A stretch of 64,000 nucleotides of DNA from Escherichia ruysiae (GTDB lineage: Bacteria > Pseudomonadota > Gammaproteobacteria > Enterobacterales > Enterobacteriaceae), in NCBI RefSeq assembly GCF_031323975.1, contig NZ_JAVIWS010000001.1, forward strand, positions 1,736,001-1,800,000, given 5' to 3'. Below, in pieces: positions 19,599 to 30,318 of this stretch (positions are counted from its first letter, which is position 1; every line of letters starts with the position of its first letter). The translations under genes were made by a program, and so were the position numbers. The notes under the pieces were generated by a model. That model saw only the letters and a list, made by a program, of their open reading frames with translations, did not search any database and was not told where the DNA came from.

Positions 19599-19925
19599 TT
19601 AGTCCCACCAAACGTCGAAAAGTTCGCTGGTGCGTACCTCATCCAGTTTGCGCTCTTCCAGCCACTTACGCACAATCGCCTGATGTTCTTCAGTGCATTT
19701 GCCGATTTCCTGCATACAGATCAGACCTTCCCAGGCCAGATAGCCGCTGCCGTCAAAGGCCAGTTTGTTCGGTTCGATAACCTCGTTAATAAAGTCATCA
19801 ACGGTTTTATCAATTTGTTCTTCCGATGTACCTTCCGGGAATCGCCATGCCACCGAAAATCCTAATTCCTGGAATTCGTCGATGTGCATTTTTTTACGCA
19901 GACGACGGCTACGGTTCTTTGCCAT
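19599..19925 (-). CDS. yggL: DUF469 protein YggL
   Basis: 108 residues from ATG (complement of 19923-19925), beginning [13 protein letters not shown], a basic N terminus before an acidic domain. The DUF469 family has been found with ribosomes in E. coli; no enzymatic motif is seen. The start overlaps the trmB stop by one base (TAATG), so translation is coupled to trmB. The ten upstream in-frame codons are inside trmB and not needed. Confidence 0.95.
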   Translation of the reverse strand: MAKNRSRRLRKKMHIDEFQELGFSVAWRFPEGTSEEQIDKTVDDFINEVIEPNKLAFDGSGYLAWEGLICMQEIGKCTEEHQAIVRKWLEERKLDEVRTSELFDVWWD

Positions 19926-20644
19926 TATTTCACCCTCTCGAACATTAAGTCCCATACTCCGTGACCAAGACGATGACCACGTTGTTCAAATTTCGTCACC
20001 GGACGTGATGCCGGGCGCGGTACGTAATCGTTGCTCTCTGACAGGTTTTTATAACCGTCAATGGAAGACATCACTTCAAGCATATGTTCCGCATAAGGTT
20101 CCCAGTCAGTCGCCATATGGAATACGCCCCCCAGTTTCAGTTTGCTTTTTACCAGCTCAGCAAACGGCACCTGAACGATACGGCGTTTATTATGGCGCGC
20201 TTTGTGCCACGGGTCAGGGAAAAAGAGCTGAACCATGCTCAATGAATTGTCAGGAATCATTTTATGCAGCACTTCGACTGCGTCATGGCACATCACACGC
20301 AGGTTATCTAACCCTTCTTCATGCGCGGAAGCCAGACAAGCGCCAACGCCCGGCGAATGCACTTCAATGCCGAGGAAGTCCTGCTCCGGGCGCTCTTTAG
20401 CCATTGCCACCAGCGAAGCGCCCATGCCGAAACCAATCTCAAGCGTCACTGGCGCTTCACGGCCAAAAAGCGCAGGGAAATCCAGCATATCTTCGCTGAA
20501 CTCAACGCCCATCACCGGCCAGTAGTTTTCCAGCGCATGTTCCTGGCCTTTGGTCAGTCGCCCCTGGCGGCGCACAAAACTACGGATACGGCGCAATGGG
20601 CGGCCGTTTTCATCAAATTCCGGTGAGATGACGTCGTTTTTCAT
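19925..20644 (-). CDS. trmB: tRNA (guanine-N7)-methyltransferase TrmB
   Basis: TrmB makes m7G46 in tRNA using S-adenosylmethionine. The 239 residues match E. coli. The Rossmann SAM motif is [15 protein letters not shown] near 69-83; [12 protein letters not shown] near 94 and [15 protein letters not shown] near 156-170 are the family signatures. It is divergent from mutY across 160 bases that contain a degenerate REP-like stretch. Confidence 0.97.
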   Translation of the reverse strand: MKNDVISPEFDENGRPLRRIRSFVRRQGRLTKGQEHALENYWPVMGVEFSEDMLDFPALFGREAPVTLEIGFGMGASLVAMAKERPEQDFLGIEVHSPGVGACLASAHEEGLDNLRVMCHDAVEVLHKMIPDNSLSMVQLFFPDPWHKARHNKRRIVQVPFAELVKSKLKLGGVFHMATDWEPYAEHMLEVMSSIDGYKNLSESNDYVPRPASRPVTKFEQRGHRLGHGVWDLMFERVK

Positions 20645-20804
20645 AAAGATTTAGTCGCTTGTGAAAGTGTTCTGAAAACGGGCATTATCCAAAGTTAGTT
20701 GCCGGATGCAAGCATGATAAGGCCGTGGCTGCGGAAAGTTCCGGTTTACACCCTGCCGTCGCTGTGCTGCAATCTTGCCCCCAACAACAATGAATTCGGT
20801 GACC

Positions 20805-21857
20805 ATGCAAGCGTCGCAATTTTCAGCCCTGGTTCTGGACTGGTACGATAAATACGGGCGAAAAACTCTGCCCTGGCAAATTGACAAGACGCCCTACAAA
20901 GTATGGCTCTCAGAAGTGATGTTGCAACAAACCCAGGTTGCGACCGTTATCCCCTATTTTGAACGCTTTATGTCGCGCTTCCCGACGGTGACCGATCTCG
21001 CCAACGCGCCGCTGGACGAAGTTCTCCACTTGTGGACCGGGCTTGGCTATTACGCCCGCGCGCGCAATCTGCATAAAGCGGCACAGCAAGTTGCCACCTT
21101 ACACGACGGTAAATTCCCGGAAACCTTTGAGGAAGTCGCCGCGCTGCCGGGCGTCGGACGCTCCACCGCAGGCGCAATACTCTCGCTTTCTCTGGGTAAG
21201 CACTTTCCGATTCTCGACGGTAACGTCAAACGCGTGCTGGCTCGCTGCTATGCTGTAAGCGGCTGGCCAGGGAAAAAAGAGGTCGAAAATAAACTGTGGA
21301 GTTTAAGCGAGCAGGTTACGCCCGCCGTCGGCGTGGAGCGGTTTAATCAGGCGATGATGGATTTAGGCGCGATGATTTGTACGCGCTCGAAGCCGAAGTG
21401 TTCGCTCTGCCCGCTACAAAACGGGTGTATTGCCGCCGCCAACAATAGCTGGTCGCTTTATCCGGGCAAAAAACCGAAACAGACATTACCGGAGCGCACC
21501 GGCTACTTTTTGCTGTTACAGCACGAAGATGAAGTATTTCTGGCGCAGCGTCCGCCGAGCGGATTGTGGGGCGGTTTATACTGTTTCCCGCAGTTTGCCG
21601 ACGAAGAAAGTTTGCGGCAGTGGCTGGCGCAACGGCAGATTGCTACTGATAACCTGACGCAACTCACCGCGTTTCGGCATACCTTCAGCCATTTCCATTT
21701 AGATATTGTGCCTATGTGGCTTCCCGTGTCGTCATTCACCGGTTGCATGGATGAAGGCAATGCGCTCTGGTATAACTTAGCGCAACCGCCGTCAGTTGGT
21801 CTGGCGGCTCCCGTGGAGCGTTTGTTACAGCAGTTACGCACTGGCGCGCCGGTTTAG
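20805..21857 (+). CDS. mutY: Adenine DNA glycosylase MutY
   Basis: MutY removes adenine mispaired with 8-oxoguanine. The 350 residues match E. coli. The helix-hairpin-helix [15 protein letters not shown] lies near 110-125, the catalytic Asp in [12 protein letters not shown] near 138, and the [4Fe-4S] Cys cluster in [18 protein letters not shown] near 190-208. A C-terminal MutT-like domain recognises 8-oxoG. ATG 20805 (MQASQF) is the family start. It heads mutY-yggX-mltC. Confidence 0.98.
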   Translation: MQASQFSALVLDWYDKYGRKTLPWQIDKTPYKVWLSEVMLQQTQVATVIPYFERFMSRFPTVTDLANAPLDEVLHLWTGLGYYARARNLHKAAQQVATLHDGKFPETFEEVAALPGVGRSTAGAILSLSLGKHFPILDGNVKRVLARCYAVSGWPGKKEVENKLWSLSEQVTPAVGVERFNQAMMDLGAMICTRSKPKCSLCPLQNGCIAAANNSWSLYPGKKPKQTLPERTGYFLLLQHEDEVFLAQRPPSGLWGGLYCFPQFADEESLRQWLAQRQIATDNLTQLTAFRHTFSHFHLDIVPMWLPVSSFTGCMDEGNALWYNLAQPPSVGLAAPVERLLQQLRTGAPV

Positions 21858-21881
21858 CGCGTGAGTCGATAAAGAGGATGA

Positions 21882-22160
<279 letters not shown>

Positions 22161-22167
22161 AAACAGA

Positions 22168-22186
22168 GCCGGAGTACGCCTCCGGC
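22168..22186 (+). other. Hairpin between yggX and mltC
   Basis: Arms GCCGGAG and CTCCGGC with a five-base loop. No T run follows, so it may attenuate read-through or protect the yggX transcript rather than end it. Confidence 0.5.
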
Positions 22187-22197
22187 AACTTGCATAA

Positions 22198-23304
<1,107 letters not shown>

Positions 23305-23506
23305 TTGCACTTATCGCCCCTTGACGATGTCCTGGGGCAAAAGTGTTATCCACATCACAATTATGTTTTGCAAAACGATATTATTTGCAATTATTTGCCA
23401 CGGGTAACAAAAAAACAGTCAGTGAAGTTGATAGAATCGCATCATCTTGCACGGTCAAATGTGCTTTTTGAAACACTCATCCGCATCATGATGTGAGGAA
23501 ATTAAC
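23305..23506 (+). promoter_or_regulatory. nupG promoter region
   Basis: A 200-base A+T-rich spacer before nupG. In E. coli nupG is controlled by CytR, DeoR and CRP; the repeated TTTGCAA elements at 23365-23400 fall where such sites are expected, but I cannot assign exact boxes. Confidence 0.4.
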
Positions 23507-24763
23507 ATGAATCTTAAGCTGCAGCTGAAAATTCTCTCTTTTCTGCAGTTCTGCCTGTGGGGAAGTTGGCTGACGACCCTCGGCTCCTATATGTTTGTTA
23601 CCCTGAAGTTCGACGGTGCTTCTATCGGCGCAGTTTATAGTTCACTGGGTATCGCCGCTGTCTTTATGCCTGCGTTGCTGGGGATTGTGGCCGACAAATG
23701 GTTAAGTGCGAAATGGGTTTACGCCATTTGTCACACTATCGGCGCGATCACGCTCTTCATGGCGGCGCAAGTCACCACGCCGGAGGCGATGTTCCTTGTG
23801 ATATTGATTAACTCGTTTGCTTATATGCCAACGCTTGGGTTAATCAACACAATCTCCTACTATCGCCTGCAAAATGCCGGGCTGGATATTGTGACGGATT
23901 TCCCGCCAATCCGTATCTGGGGCACCATCGGCTTTATTATGGCGATGTGGGTGGTGAGCCTGTCTGGCTTCGAATTAAGCCACATGCAGCTGTATATTGG
24001 CGCAGCTCTCTCCGCCGTTCTGGTGCTATTTACCTTTACGCTGCCGCATATTCCGGTTGCTAAACAGCAAGCGAATCAGAGCTGGACGACTTTGCTGGGG
24101 CTTGATGCATTCGCGCTGTTTAAAAACAAGCGTATGGCGATTTTCTTCATCTTCTCGATGTTGCTGGGTGCGGAACTGCAGATTACCAACATGTTCGGTA
24201 ATACTTTCCTGCACAGCTTCGACAAAGATCCGATGTTTGCCAGCAGCTTCATCGTGCAACATGCGTCGATCATCATGTCGATTTCGCAGATCTCGGAAAC
24301 TCTGTTCATTCTGACCATCCCGTTCTTCTTAAGCCGCTACGGTATTAAGAACGTAATGATGATCAGTATTGTGGCGTGGATCCTGCGTTTTGCGCTGTTT
24401 GCTTATGGCGACCCGACTCCGTTCGGTACTGTACTGCTGGTGCTGTCAATGATTGTCTACGGCTGCGCATTCGACTTCTTCAACATCTCTGGTTCAGTGT
24501 TTGTCGAAAAAGAAGTCAGCCCGGCAATTCGTGCCAGTGCGCAGGGGATGTTCCTGATGATGACCAACGGCTTCGGCTGTATCCTCGGCGGTATTGTGAG
24601 CGGTAAAGTGGTTGAGATGTACACCCAAAACGGCATTACCGACTGGCAGACCGTATGGCTGATTTTCGCAGGTTACTCTGTGGTTCTGGCCTTCGCGTTC
24701 ATGGCGATGTTTAAATACAAACACGTTCGTGTCCCTGCGGGCACACAGACTGTTAGCCACTAA
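23507..24763 (+). CDS. nupG: Nucleoside-proton symporter NupG
   Basis: NupG imports purine and pyrimidine nucleosides with protons across the inner membrane. The 418 residues match E. coli NupG, an NHS-family major facilitator with 12 predicted spans and an N terminus MNLKLQLKILSFLQF. GTGAGGAAATTAAC precedes the ATG. It is convergent with speC, from which a strong terminator separates it. Confidence 0.98.
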   Translation: MNLKLQLKILSFLQFCLWGSWLTTLGSYMFVTLKFDGASIGAVYSSLGIAAVFMPALLGIVADKWLSAKWVYAICHTIGAITLFMAAQVTTPEAMFLVILINSFAYMPTLGLINTISYYRLQNAGLDIVTDFPPIRIWGTIGFIMAMWVVSLSGFELSHMQLYIGAALSAVLVLFTFTLPHIPVAKQQANQSWTTLLGLDAFALFKNKRMAIFFIFSMLLGAELQITNMFGNTFLHSFDKDPMFASSFIVQHASIIMSISQISETLFILTIPFFLSRYGIKNVMMISIVAWILRFALFAYGDPTPFGTVLLVLSMIVYGCAFDFFNISGSVFVEKEVSPAIRASAQGMFLMMTNGFGCILGGIVSGKVVEMYTQNGITDWQTVWLIFAGYSVVLAFAFMAMFKYKHVRVPAGTQTVSH

Positions 24764-24776
24764 TTACGCAAAGAGA

Positions 24777-24806
24777 AACGGGTCGCCAGAAGGTGACCCG
24801 TTTTTT
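24777..24806. terminator. Bidirectional terminator between nupG and speC
   Basis: AACGGGTCGCC and GGTGACCCGTT arms with a short AGAA loop. T runs follow on the plus strand and, more weakly, on the minus strand. It lies 5 bases from the speC stop and serves both convergent genes. Confidence 0.9.
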
Positions 24807-24810
24807 ATTC

Positions 24811-26946
24811 TCACTTCAACACATAACCGTACAACCGTTTCATGCCATCCGCATCGGTTTCGCTATAGACACCTTGTAGCTCCGGCGAAAACCCCGGCAG
24901 CAAATTCACGCCCTCTTCCAGCGCAAGGAAATAACGCTGAACCGCTCCACCCCAGACTTCCCCCGGCACCACGCAAAGCACGCCAGGTGGATAAGGCAAC
25001 GCCCCTTCTGCCGCAATTCGCCCTTCGGCATCACGAATCCGCACCAATTCCACTTCACCGCGAATATAGGCGCTATGCGCATCCTGCGGATTCATCACCA
25101 CTGACGGGAAACTCTGCTGGCGGAACATCGCTTTTTGCAGGTCTTTGACGTCGAAGCTGACATACAAATCGTGCATCTCCTGACACAACTGGCGCAAAGT
25201 GTAGTCGCGGTAGCGTACCGGATATTTGTTATAAACACTCGGTAGCACCTCAGCCAGCGGCGAATCATCCTCAATATGCTGTTCAAACTGCGCCAGCATC
25301 GACACCAGTTGCGCCAGCTTCTCGTGACTTTCAGCCGGCGTTAATAAGAACAGAATGGAGTTGAGATCGCATTTTTCCGGCACAATGCCGTTCTCACGCA
25401 GATAATGCGCCAGAATCGTCGCCGGTACGCCAAAATCGCTATATTCACCGGTTTCGGCATTGATTCCCGGCGTGGTCAGTAACAGCTTGCACGGATCAAC
25501 AAAATACTGGTCTGCGGCATATCCCTCAAAGCCGTGCCACTTTGCTCCTGGCTCAAAGCTGAAGAAACGGCGGTCACTGGCCAACACTGACGTCGGATAA
25601 TCCTGCCACAATTTGCCATCGACAACGGGCGGAATAAACGGACGGAACAGCTTACAGCGCGCAAGAATCGCCTTGCGCGCTTCAATCCCCAACTCAACGC
25701 ACTCAGCCCATAGCCGACGCCCACTCTCCCCTTCATGGATTTTGGCATTGACGTCCAGCGCGGCAAATAGCGGATAGAACGGACTGGTGGAAGCATGGAG
25801 CATAAAGGCATTATTCAACCGCTTATGTGGGCAAAAACGCGCCTGCCCGCGAATATGGTTATCTTTTTTATGGATCTGCGACGTCTGCGAGAATCCCGCC
25901 TGCTGTTTATGCACCGACTGGGTAACAAAGATCCCCGGATCGTTTTCGTTAAGTTCTAACAGCAGCGGCGAGCTATCCGCCATCATCGGGATAAACTGTT
26001 CATAACCAACCCATGCGGAATCAAACAGAATGTAATCGCACAGATGCCCAATGGTATCGATCACCTGACGGGCGTTGTAGACAGTGCCGTCATAGGTCCC
26101 TAACTGAATGATCGCCAGGCGAAACGGGCGCGATTGCTCGGCTTTTTCTGGCGCAACGTCGCGAATTTGCTGGCGCAGATACTCTTCATTAAAACAGTGC
26201 GCATCAATACCGCCGATAAAACCGAACGGGTTACGTGAAGCTTCCAGATAGACCGGCGTCGCCCCCGCCTGAATCAGCGCGCCGTGATGATTCGACTTAT
26301 GGTTGTTACGGTCGAAGAGCACCAGATCGCCACGCGTTAACAGCGCATTCGTCACCACTTTATTCGCTGCCGATGTGCCGTTCAGGACAAAATAGGTTTT
26401 ATCGGCATGAAAGACTTTGGCTGCGAATTTCTGCGCATCCTTCGCCGATCCTTCATGAATAAGCAGATCGCCCAATTTTACGTCAGCATTACACATATCG
26501 GCGCGAAAGACGTTCTCACCAAAGAAATCGTAAAAATGGCGTCCAGCTGGATGCTTCTTAAAGAACGCGCCATGCTGATGTCCAGGGCAAGCAAAGGTGC
26601 TATTGCCCATCTCAACGTACTGCGTCAGCGTGTCATAAAACGGTGGCAGCAAATTCTCTTCATACTGGCAAGCAGCAGACTCCAGCACCAGCCACTGCTG
26701 CTCGTTACCGTTGATAATCGCCGTAACGCCCGCAGGCACTTCAACAGCATTGTCAGAATACAAAAATACCGGCAGATGAAAACCGGTTCGCTTAAGTAAC
26801 GCAAGAATGCCACTACGACTATCCGCAGCGGTAATGACGACTGCCGCGACGTCCGTAAAATCAGTATCTTCCAGCGCCACCACGCGACGATGGGTAGAAA
26901 GTCGGGAAACCAGTTCATTACTGGCGGCAATACTCATTGATTTCAT
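24811..26946 (-). CDS. speC: Constitutive ornithine decarboxylase SpeC
   Basis: SpeC decarboxylates ornithine to putrescine, the main biosynthetic route. The 711 residues (start MKSMSIAAS at the complement of 26944-26946) match the E. coli enzyme. An N-terminal response-regulator-like wing domain precedes the PLP fold I domain; the cofactor Lys is in TQSVHKQQAGFSQ near residue 355. The ribosome site is weak. A 5' leader with two adjacent hairpins lies upstream. Confidence 0.98.
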   Translation of the reverse strand: MKSMSIAASNELVSRLSTHRRVVALEDTDFTDVAAVVITAADSRSGILALLKRTGFHLPVFLYSDNAVEVPAGVTAIINGNEQQWLVLESAACQYEENLLPPFYDTLTQYVEMGNSTFACPGHQHGAFFKKHPAGRHFYDFFGENVFRADMCNADVKLGDLLIHEGSAKDAQKFAAKVFHADKTYFVLNGTSAANKVVTNALLTRGDLVLFDRNNHKSNHHGALIQAGATPVYLEASRNPFGFIGGIDAHCFNEEYLRQQIRDVAPEKAEQSRPFRLAIIQLGTYDGTVYNARQVIDTIGHLCDYILFDSAWVGYEQFIPMMADSSPLLLELNENDPGIFVTQSVHKQQAGFSQTSQIHKKDNHIRGQARFCPHKRLNNAFMLHASTSPFYPLFAALDVNAKIHEGESGRRLWAECVELGIEARKAILARCKLFRPFIPPVVDGKLWQDYPTSVLASDRRFFSFEPGAKWHGFEGYAADQYFVDPCKLLLTTPGINAETGEYSDFGVPATILAHYLRENGIVPEKCDLNSILFLLTPAESHEKLAQLVSMLAQFEQHIEDDSPLAEVLPSVYNKYPVRYRDYTLRQLCQEMHDLYVSFDVKDLQKAMFRQQSFPSVVMNPQDAHSAYIRGEVELVRIRDAEGRIAAEGALPYPPGVLCVVPGEVWGGAVQRYFLALEEGVNLLPGFSPELQGVYSETDADGMKRLYGYVLK

Positions 26947-27343
26947 AAACGCAAACCCGTTTCGGGGAGGTAAGAATATCGGACAAGGTGAAAAACCTTG
27001 CCCCATGAGATGGGGGTCAAACTGGTCACCAGCTCCGACCGCCAGACATCAGTAAAAGCAGAAACGCTCTGATTTTACTGTTGTCCTGCAGTGAGCGTGC
27101 GTTAACTTCACCGCATGAGCAGTAACATGGAAAGGGAATATTTTCGCGCAAAACGGCGAGGAGCGAGAGAATGTAAGGAGGTGGCATGCATCAGGCAAAC
27201 TCCGTACAGAGAGGAGAAAATTCGCGCAATCATGGCACCTTTCGCTAAAGCGTGCAAGCCAGGACTTTGCGTCCAGGCAAGCTATAAACGGGGCAAAAAG
27301 TTCATAATAAAAAAATCAAACAATACAGTTAACAGGAACTCTT
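26947..27343. other. speC-yqgA divergent intergenic region
   Basis: A 397-base region with the promoters of both genes. On the speC side two adjacent hairpins stand out: CAAGGT/ACCTTG at 26984-27000 and CCCCAT/ATGGGG at 27001-27015, both expected in the speC 5' leader. The yqgA side is A-rich. No gene is supported here. Confidence 0.55.
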
Positions 27344-28051
27344 GTGGTCATCGGCCCTTTTATCAACGCGAGTGCAGTATTACTGGGTGGCATTCTCGGC
27401 GCACTGCTTAGCCAACGTTTACCGGAACGTATCCGCGTCTCAATGACATCGATTTTTGGTCTGGCATCGTTGGGGATTGGTATTTTACTGGTGGTGAAAT
27501 GCGCCAACCTTCCGGCGATGGTTTTAGCAACGCTACTTGGCGCTCTAATCGGCGAAATGTGTTTGCTGGAGAAAGGAGTCAATACAGCGGTTGCCAGAGC
27601 GCAAAATCTGTTTCGCCACTCGCACAAGAAGCCAGCGCATGAATCATTTATTCAAAATTTTGTTGCGATTATCGTCCTGTTTTGTGCCAGCGGTACAGGG
27701 ATCTTCGGCGCGATGAATGAAGGAATGACCGGCGATCCGAGTATTTTAATCGCCAAGTCATTTCTTGATTTCTTTACGGCGATGATCTTCGCCTGCTCTC
27801 TGGGGATTGCGGTATCAGTGATTAGCATTCCATTGCTCATCATCCAGTTAACACTGGCCTGGGGAGCCGCGCTGATATTACCGCTAACGACACCGGCGAT
27901 GATGGCGGACTTTAGCGCCGTAGGCGGTTTATTGCTTCTGGCGACCGGTTTGCGCATCTGTGGCATTAAAATGTTCCCGGTAGTCAACATGCTTCCAGCA
28001 CTGCTTCTGGCAATGCCTCTTTCCGCCGCCTGGACCGCCTGGTTTGCCTGA
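27344..28051 (+). CDS. yqgA: DUF554 inner-membrane protein YqgA
   Basis: 235 residues, very hydrophobic, with about seven predicted spans; DUF554 family, matching E. coli YqgA. The start is GTG at 27344 (MVIGPFINASAVLLGG). The function is unknown; the family is usually described as a putative transporter. It is the last backbone protein gene before pheV. Confidence 0.93.
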   Translation: MVIGPFINASAVLLGGILGALLSQRLPERIRVSMTSIFGLASLGIGILLVVKCANLPAMVLATLLGALIGEMCLLEKGVNTAVARAQNLFRHSHKKPAHESFIQNFVAIIVLFCASGTGIFGAMNEGMTGDPSILIAKSFLDFFTAMIFACSLGIAVSVISIPLLIIQLTLAWGAALILPLTTPAMMADFSAVGGLLLLATGLRICGIKMFPVVNMLPALLLAMPLSAAWTAWFA

Positions 28052-28155
28052 AATGTGTGTAATAGCGGCAAAGTGATGATAGATTGTGCAGTCTGCCGTA
28101 AATTGAAGAAATTTGATTGACGAGACGAGGCGAATCAGGTTTAATGCGCCCCGTT

Positions 28156-28231
28156 GCCCGGATAGCTCAGTCGGTAGAGCAGGGGATTGAAAATCCCCGT
28201 GTCCTTGGTTCGATTCCGAGTCCGGGCACCA
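28156..28231 (+). tRNA. pheV: tRNA-Phe(GAA), pheV
   Basis: A 76-base tRNA with encoded CCA end. Acceptor arms GCCCGGA and TCCGGGC pair; the anticodon GAA is at 28189-28191 in a GGGGA/TCCCC stem, and TTCGATTCC forms the T loop. Its position after yqgA is that of pheV in E. coli, a well-known insertion site for pathogenicity islands that use the tRNA 3' end as attachment site. The 3' part (about 28210-28231) is the likely attL. Confidence 0.97.
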
Positions 28232-28346
28232 CTATTCAAAGCCGGTTGGTCAGATTTGCAAGATGCAATCCTGACGGACACGAAGGCGAGCCAGTAAAAA
28301 CACGATGTAACGTTGTTACCGTAGTTGAAAGAAAATCTCTTGAAGA

Positions 28347-28377
28347 ACAGACTTGTTGACGCAAGTCTGTTTTTTTT
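28347..28377 (+). terminator. Terminator after pheV
   Basis: ACAGACTTG and CAAGTCTGT arms followed by eight T. It lies about 115 bases after the tRNA and probably ends the pheV transcript. Confidence 0.85.
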
Positions 28378-28574
28378 CGTCCGTAATATTTACAGTTCTT
28401 CGTTGCGAATATCAAATTGTGTCAACGCCATATTCATCAGGCCACTACATCAACTCTGTTTCCAGTATATCCCGCAGACTATCAACACTTTCATCAATGG
28501 ATTCCAGCGTTGATGTGATGCTGACATGGCTCAGCAATTTCCTGCACACAATGACATTAATCATACCCAACAGC
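28378..28574. other. Island edge without a recognised gene
   Basis: No integrase and no complete gene are seen. A minus-strand open stretch (complement of 28445-28564, about 39 codons, start MINVIVCRK) is the most code-like part; I do not recognise it and cannot say whether it is real. Confidence 0.4.
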
Positions 28575-29160
28575 GCCCGGAAACCACCGTCTCAAACAGA
28601 TGATTGCCGACCAGAACCTGAAGAACCGAGCCTGAAAGACGTTATCGAAACAAACTTTAAAACCAGCCTTTAAGCGTGAGCTGCTCACTCATCTGATAAC
28701 GTCGTTCAGACTCAGTATTCGTCAGGCCTGCTGGAGTCTGAACCTGAGCAGAACGGTTTATCATTATCGTCCGGATACCACGCGTGACGAACCCGTTATT
28801 GTCGTCTTGCAGGCGATGGAAGAGCGATATCCACGATACAGTTTTCCGACACTTTTCTGCGGCGAGAGGGATATTTGTGGAATCACAATGGCTGAATGGA
28901 CAGAGAAACATGCAGTAAAACTGGAGTTTATTCAGCTGGATAAGCCGACACAGAACGCTTTCATTGAGCGTTATAAACGGACATACCGTCCGATTTTTAT
29001 CTGTTCAGAACACGGAATGAAGTGCGGAAAATCACGGAAAAATGGTTGTCAGAATATAACGGTAAACGCCCGCATGAATCACTGAACAATATGATGCAGG
29101 AGGAATCTCGACAACACCATTATTTGGCCGGCAGTTCAAAAATGCCTGGAACTAAAAAGG
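28575..29160 (+). pseudogene. Internally deleted IS3-family transposase remnant
   Basis: Across frames the translation follows an IS3-family OrfB: near 28585-28660 the LKQMIADQNLK...LKDVIE region, then FRLSIRQACWSLNLSRTVYHYRPDTTRDEPV to about 28800, then ERYPRYSFPTLF. It then jumps to the C-terminal catalytic end (AEWTEKHAVKLEFIQLDKPTQNAFIERYKRTYR), missing roughly 130-150 residues with two of the DDE acids, and finishes after another frame change with WLSEYNGKRPHESLNNM. It cannot be active. It marks past IS activity at the island edge. Confidence 0.8.
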
Positions 29161-29310
29161 GTCTATTTACAGTTGTGTCTGGCTCTTATTTTATTTCACA
29201 TTACCCACTAAAGATAACTTATGGCTTCAGACAGCGGACATGCCGGACAACAATATCATTGATAATTTTAGGCATGAAACGACCATCTTATTAGCTCCAG
29301 ATATTACTAA

Positions 29311-30089
<779 letters not shown>

Positions 30090-30122
30090 GGTGTTGTCCT
30101 CTTGTGTTTCTGTGGATATTAA

Positions 30123-30137
30123 GTATACAACACGTGT
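30123..30137 (-). promoter_or_regulatory. Candidate operator of the toxin-antitoxin pair
   Basis: Two short palindromes, GTATAC (30123-30128) and ACACGTGT (30130-30137), lie about 35-45 bases before the antitoxin start, a suitable place for RHH autoregulation. The assignment is inferred from position and symmetry only. Confidence 0.4.
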
Positions 30138-30228
30138 AACGCAGATGTCATTACGATATATTTAAAAGGAATCGAACTAAATTATCGAACCGACTGCACT
30201 TTAAAACGTGCGAGCTCATTATTCTGGT

Positions 30229-30318
30229 TTAAAAGCAAAAATACGGGGCACTCTCTGGCACTCTCCCTGATTGTGCAGCAATCTCCGCAGCAGACATTTC
30301 GATAACAAGCTGAGTCAT
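30229..30318 (-). pseudogene. Short frame overlapping the tagA-like stop, probably a truncated gene
   Basis: An ATG (complement of 30316-30318) overlaps the stop of the preceding T6SS gene in the ATGA manner used throughout this operon. It opens a frame of 29 codons starting MTQLVIEMSAAEIAAQ and stopping at 30229. I do not recognise it. The operon-style junction followed by an early stop close to the toxin-antitoxin locus suggests the 5' remnant of a lost gene. Confidence 0.35.

Noticed and set aside
28445..28564. Minus-strand frame with LLSHVSITSTL, resembling the end of a tyrosine recombinase.
   Set aside because: Only about 39 codons, with none of the catalytic Arg/His/Tyr pattern and a tail (DESVDSLRDILE) not typical of integrases. 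Mentioned as unrecognised only.
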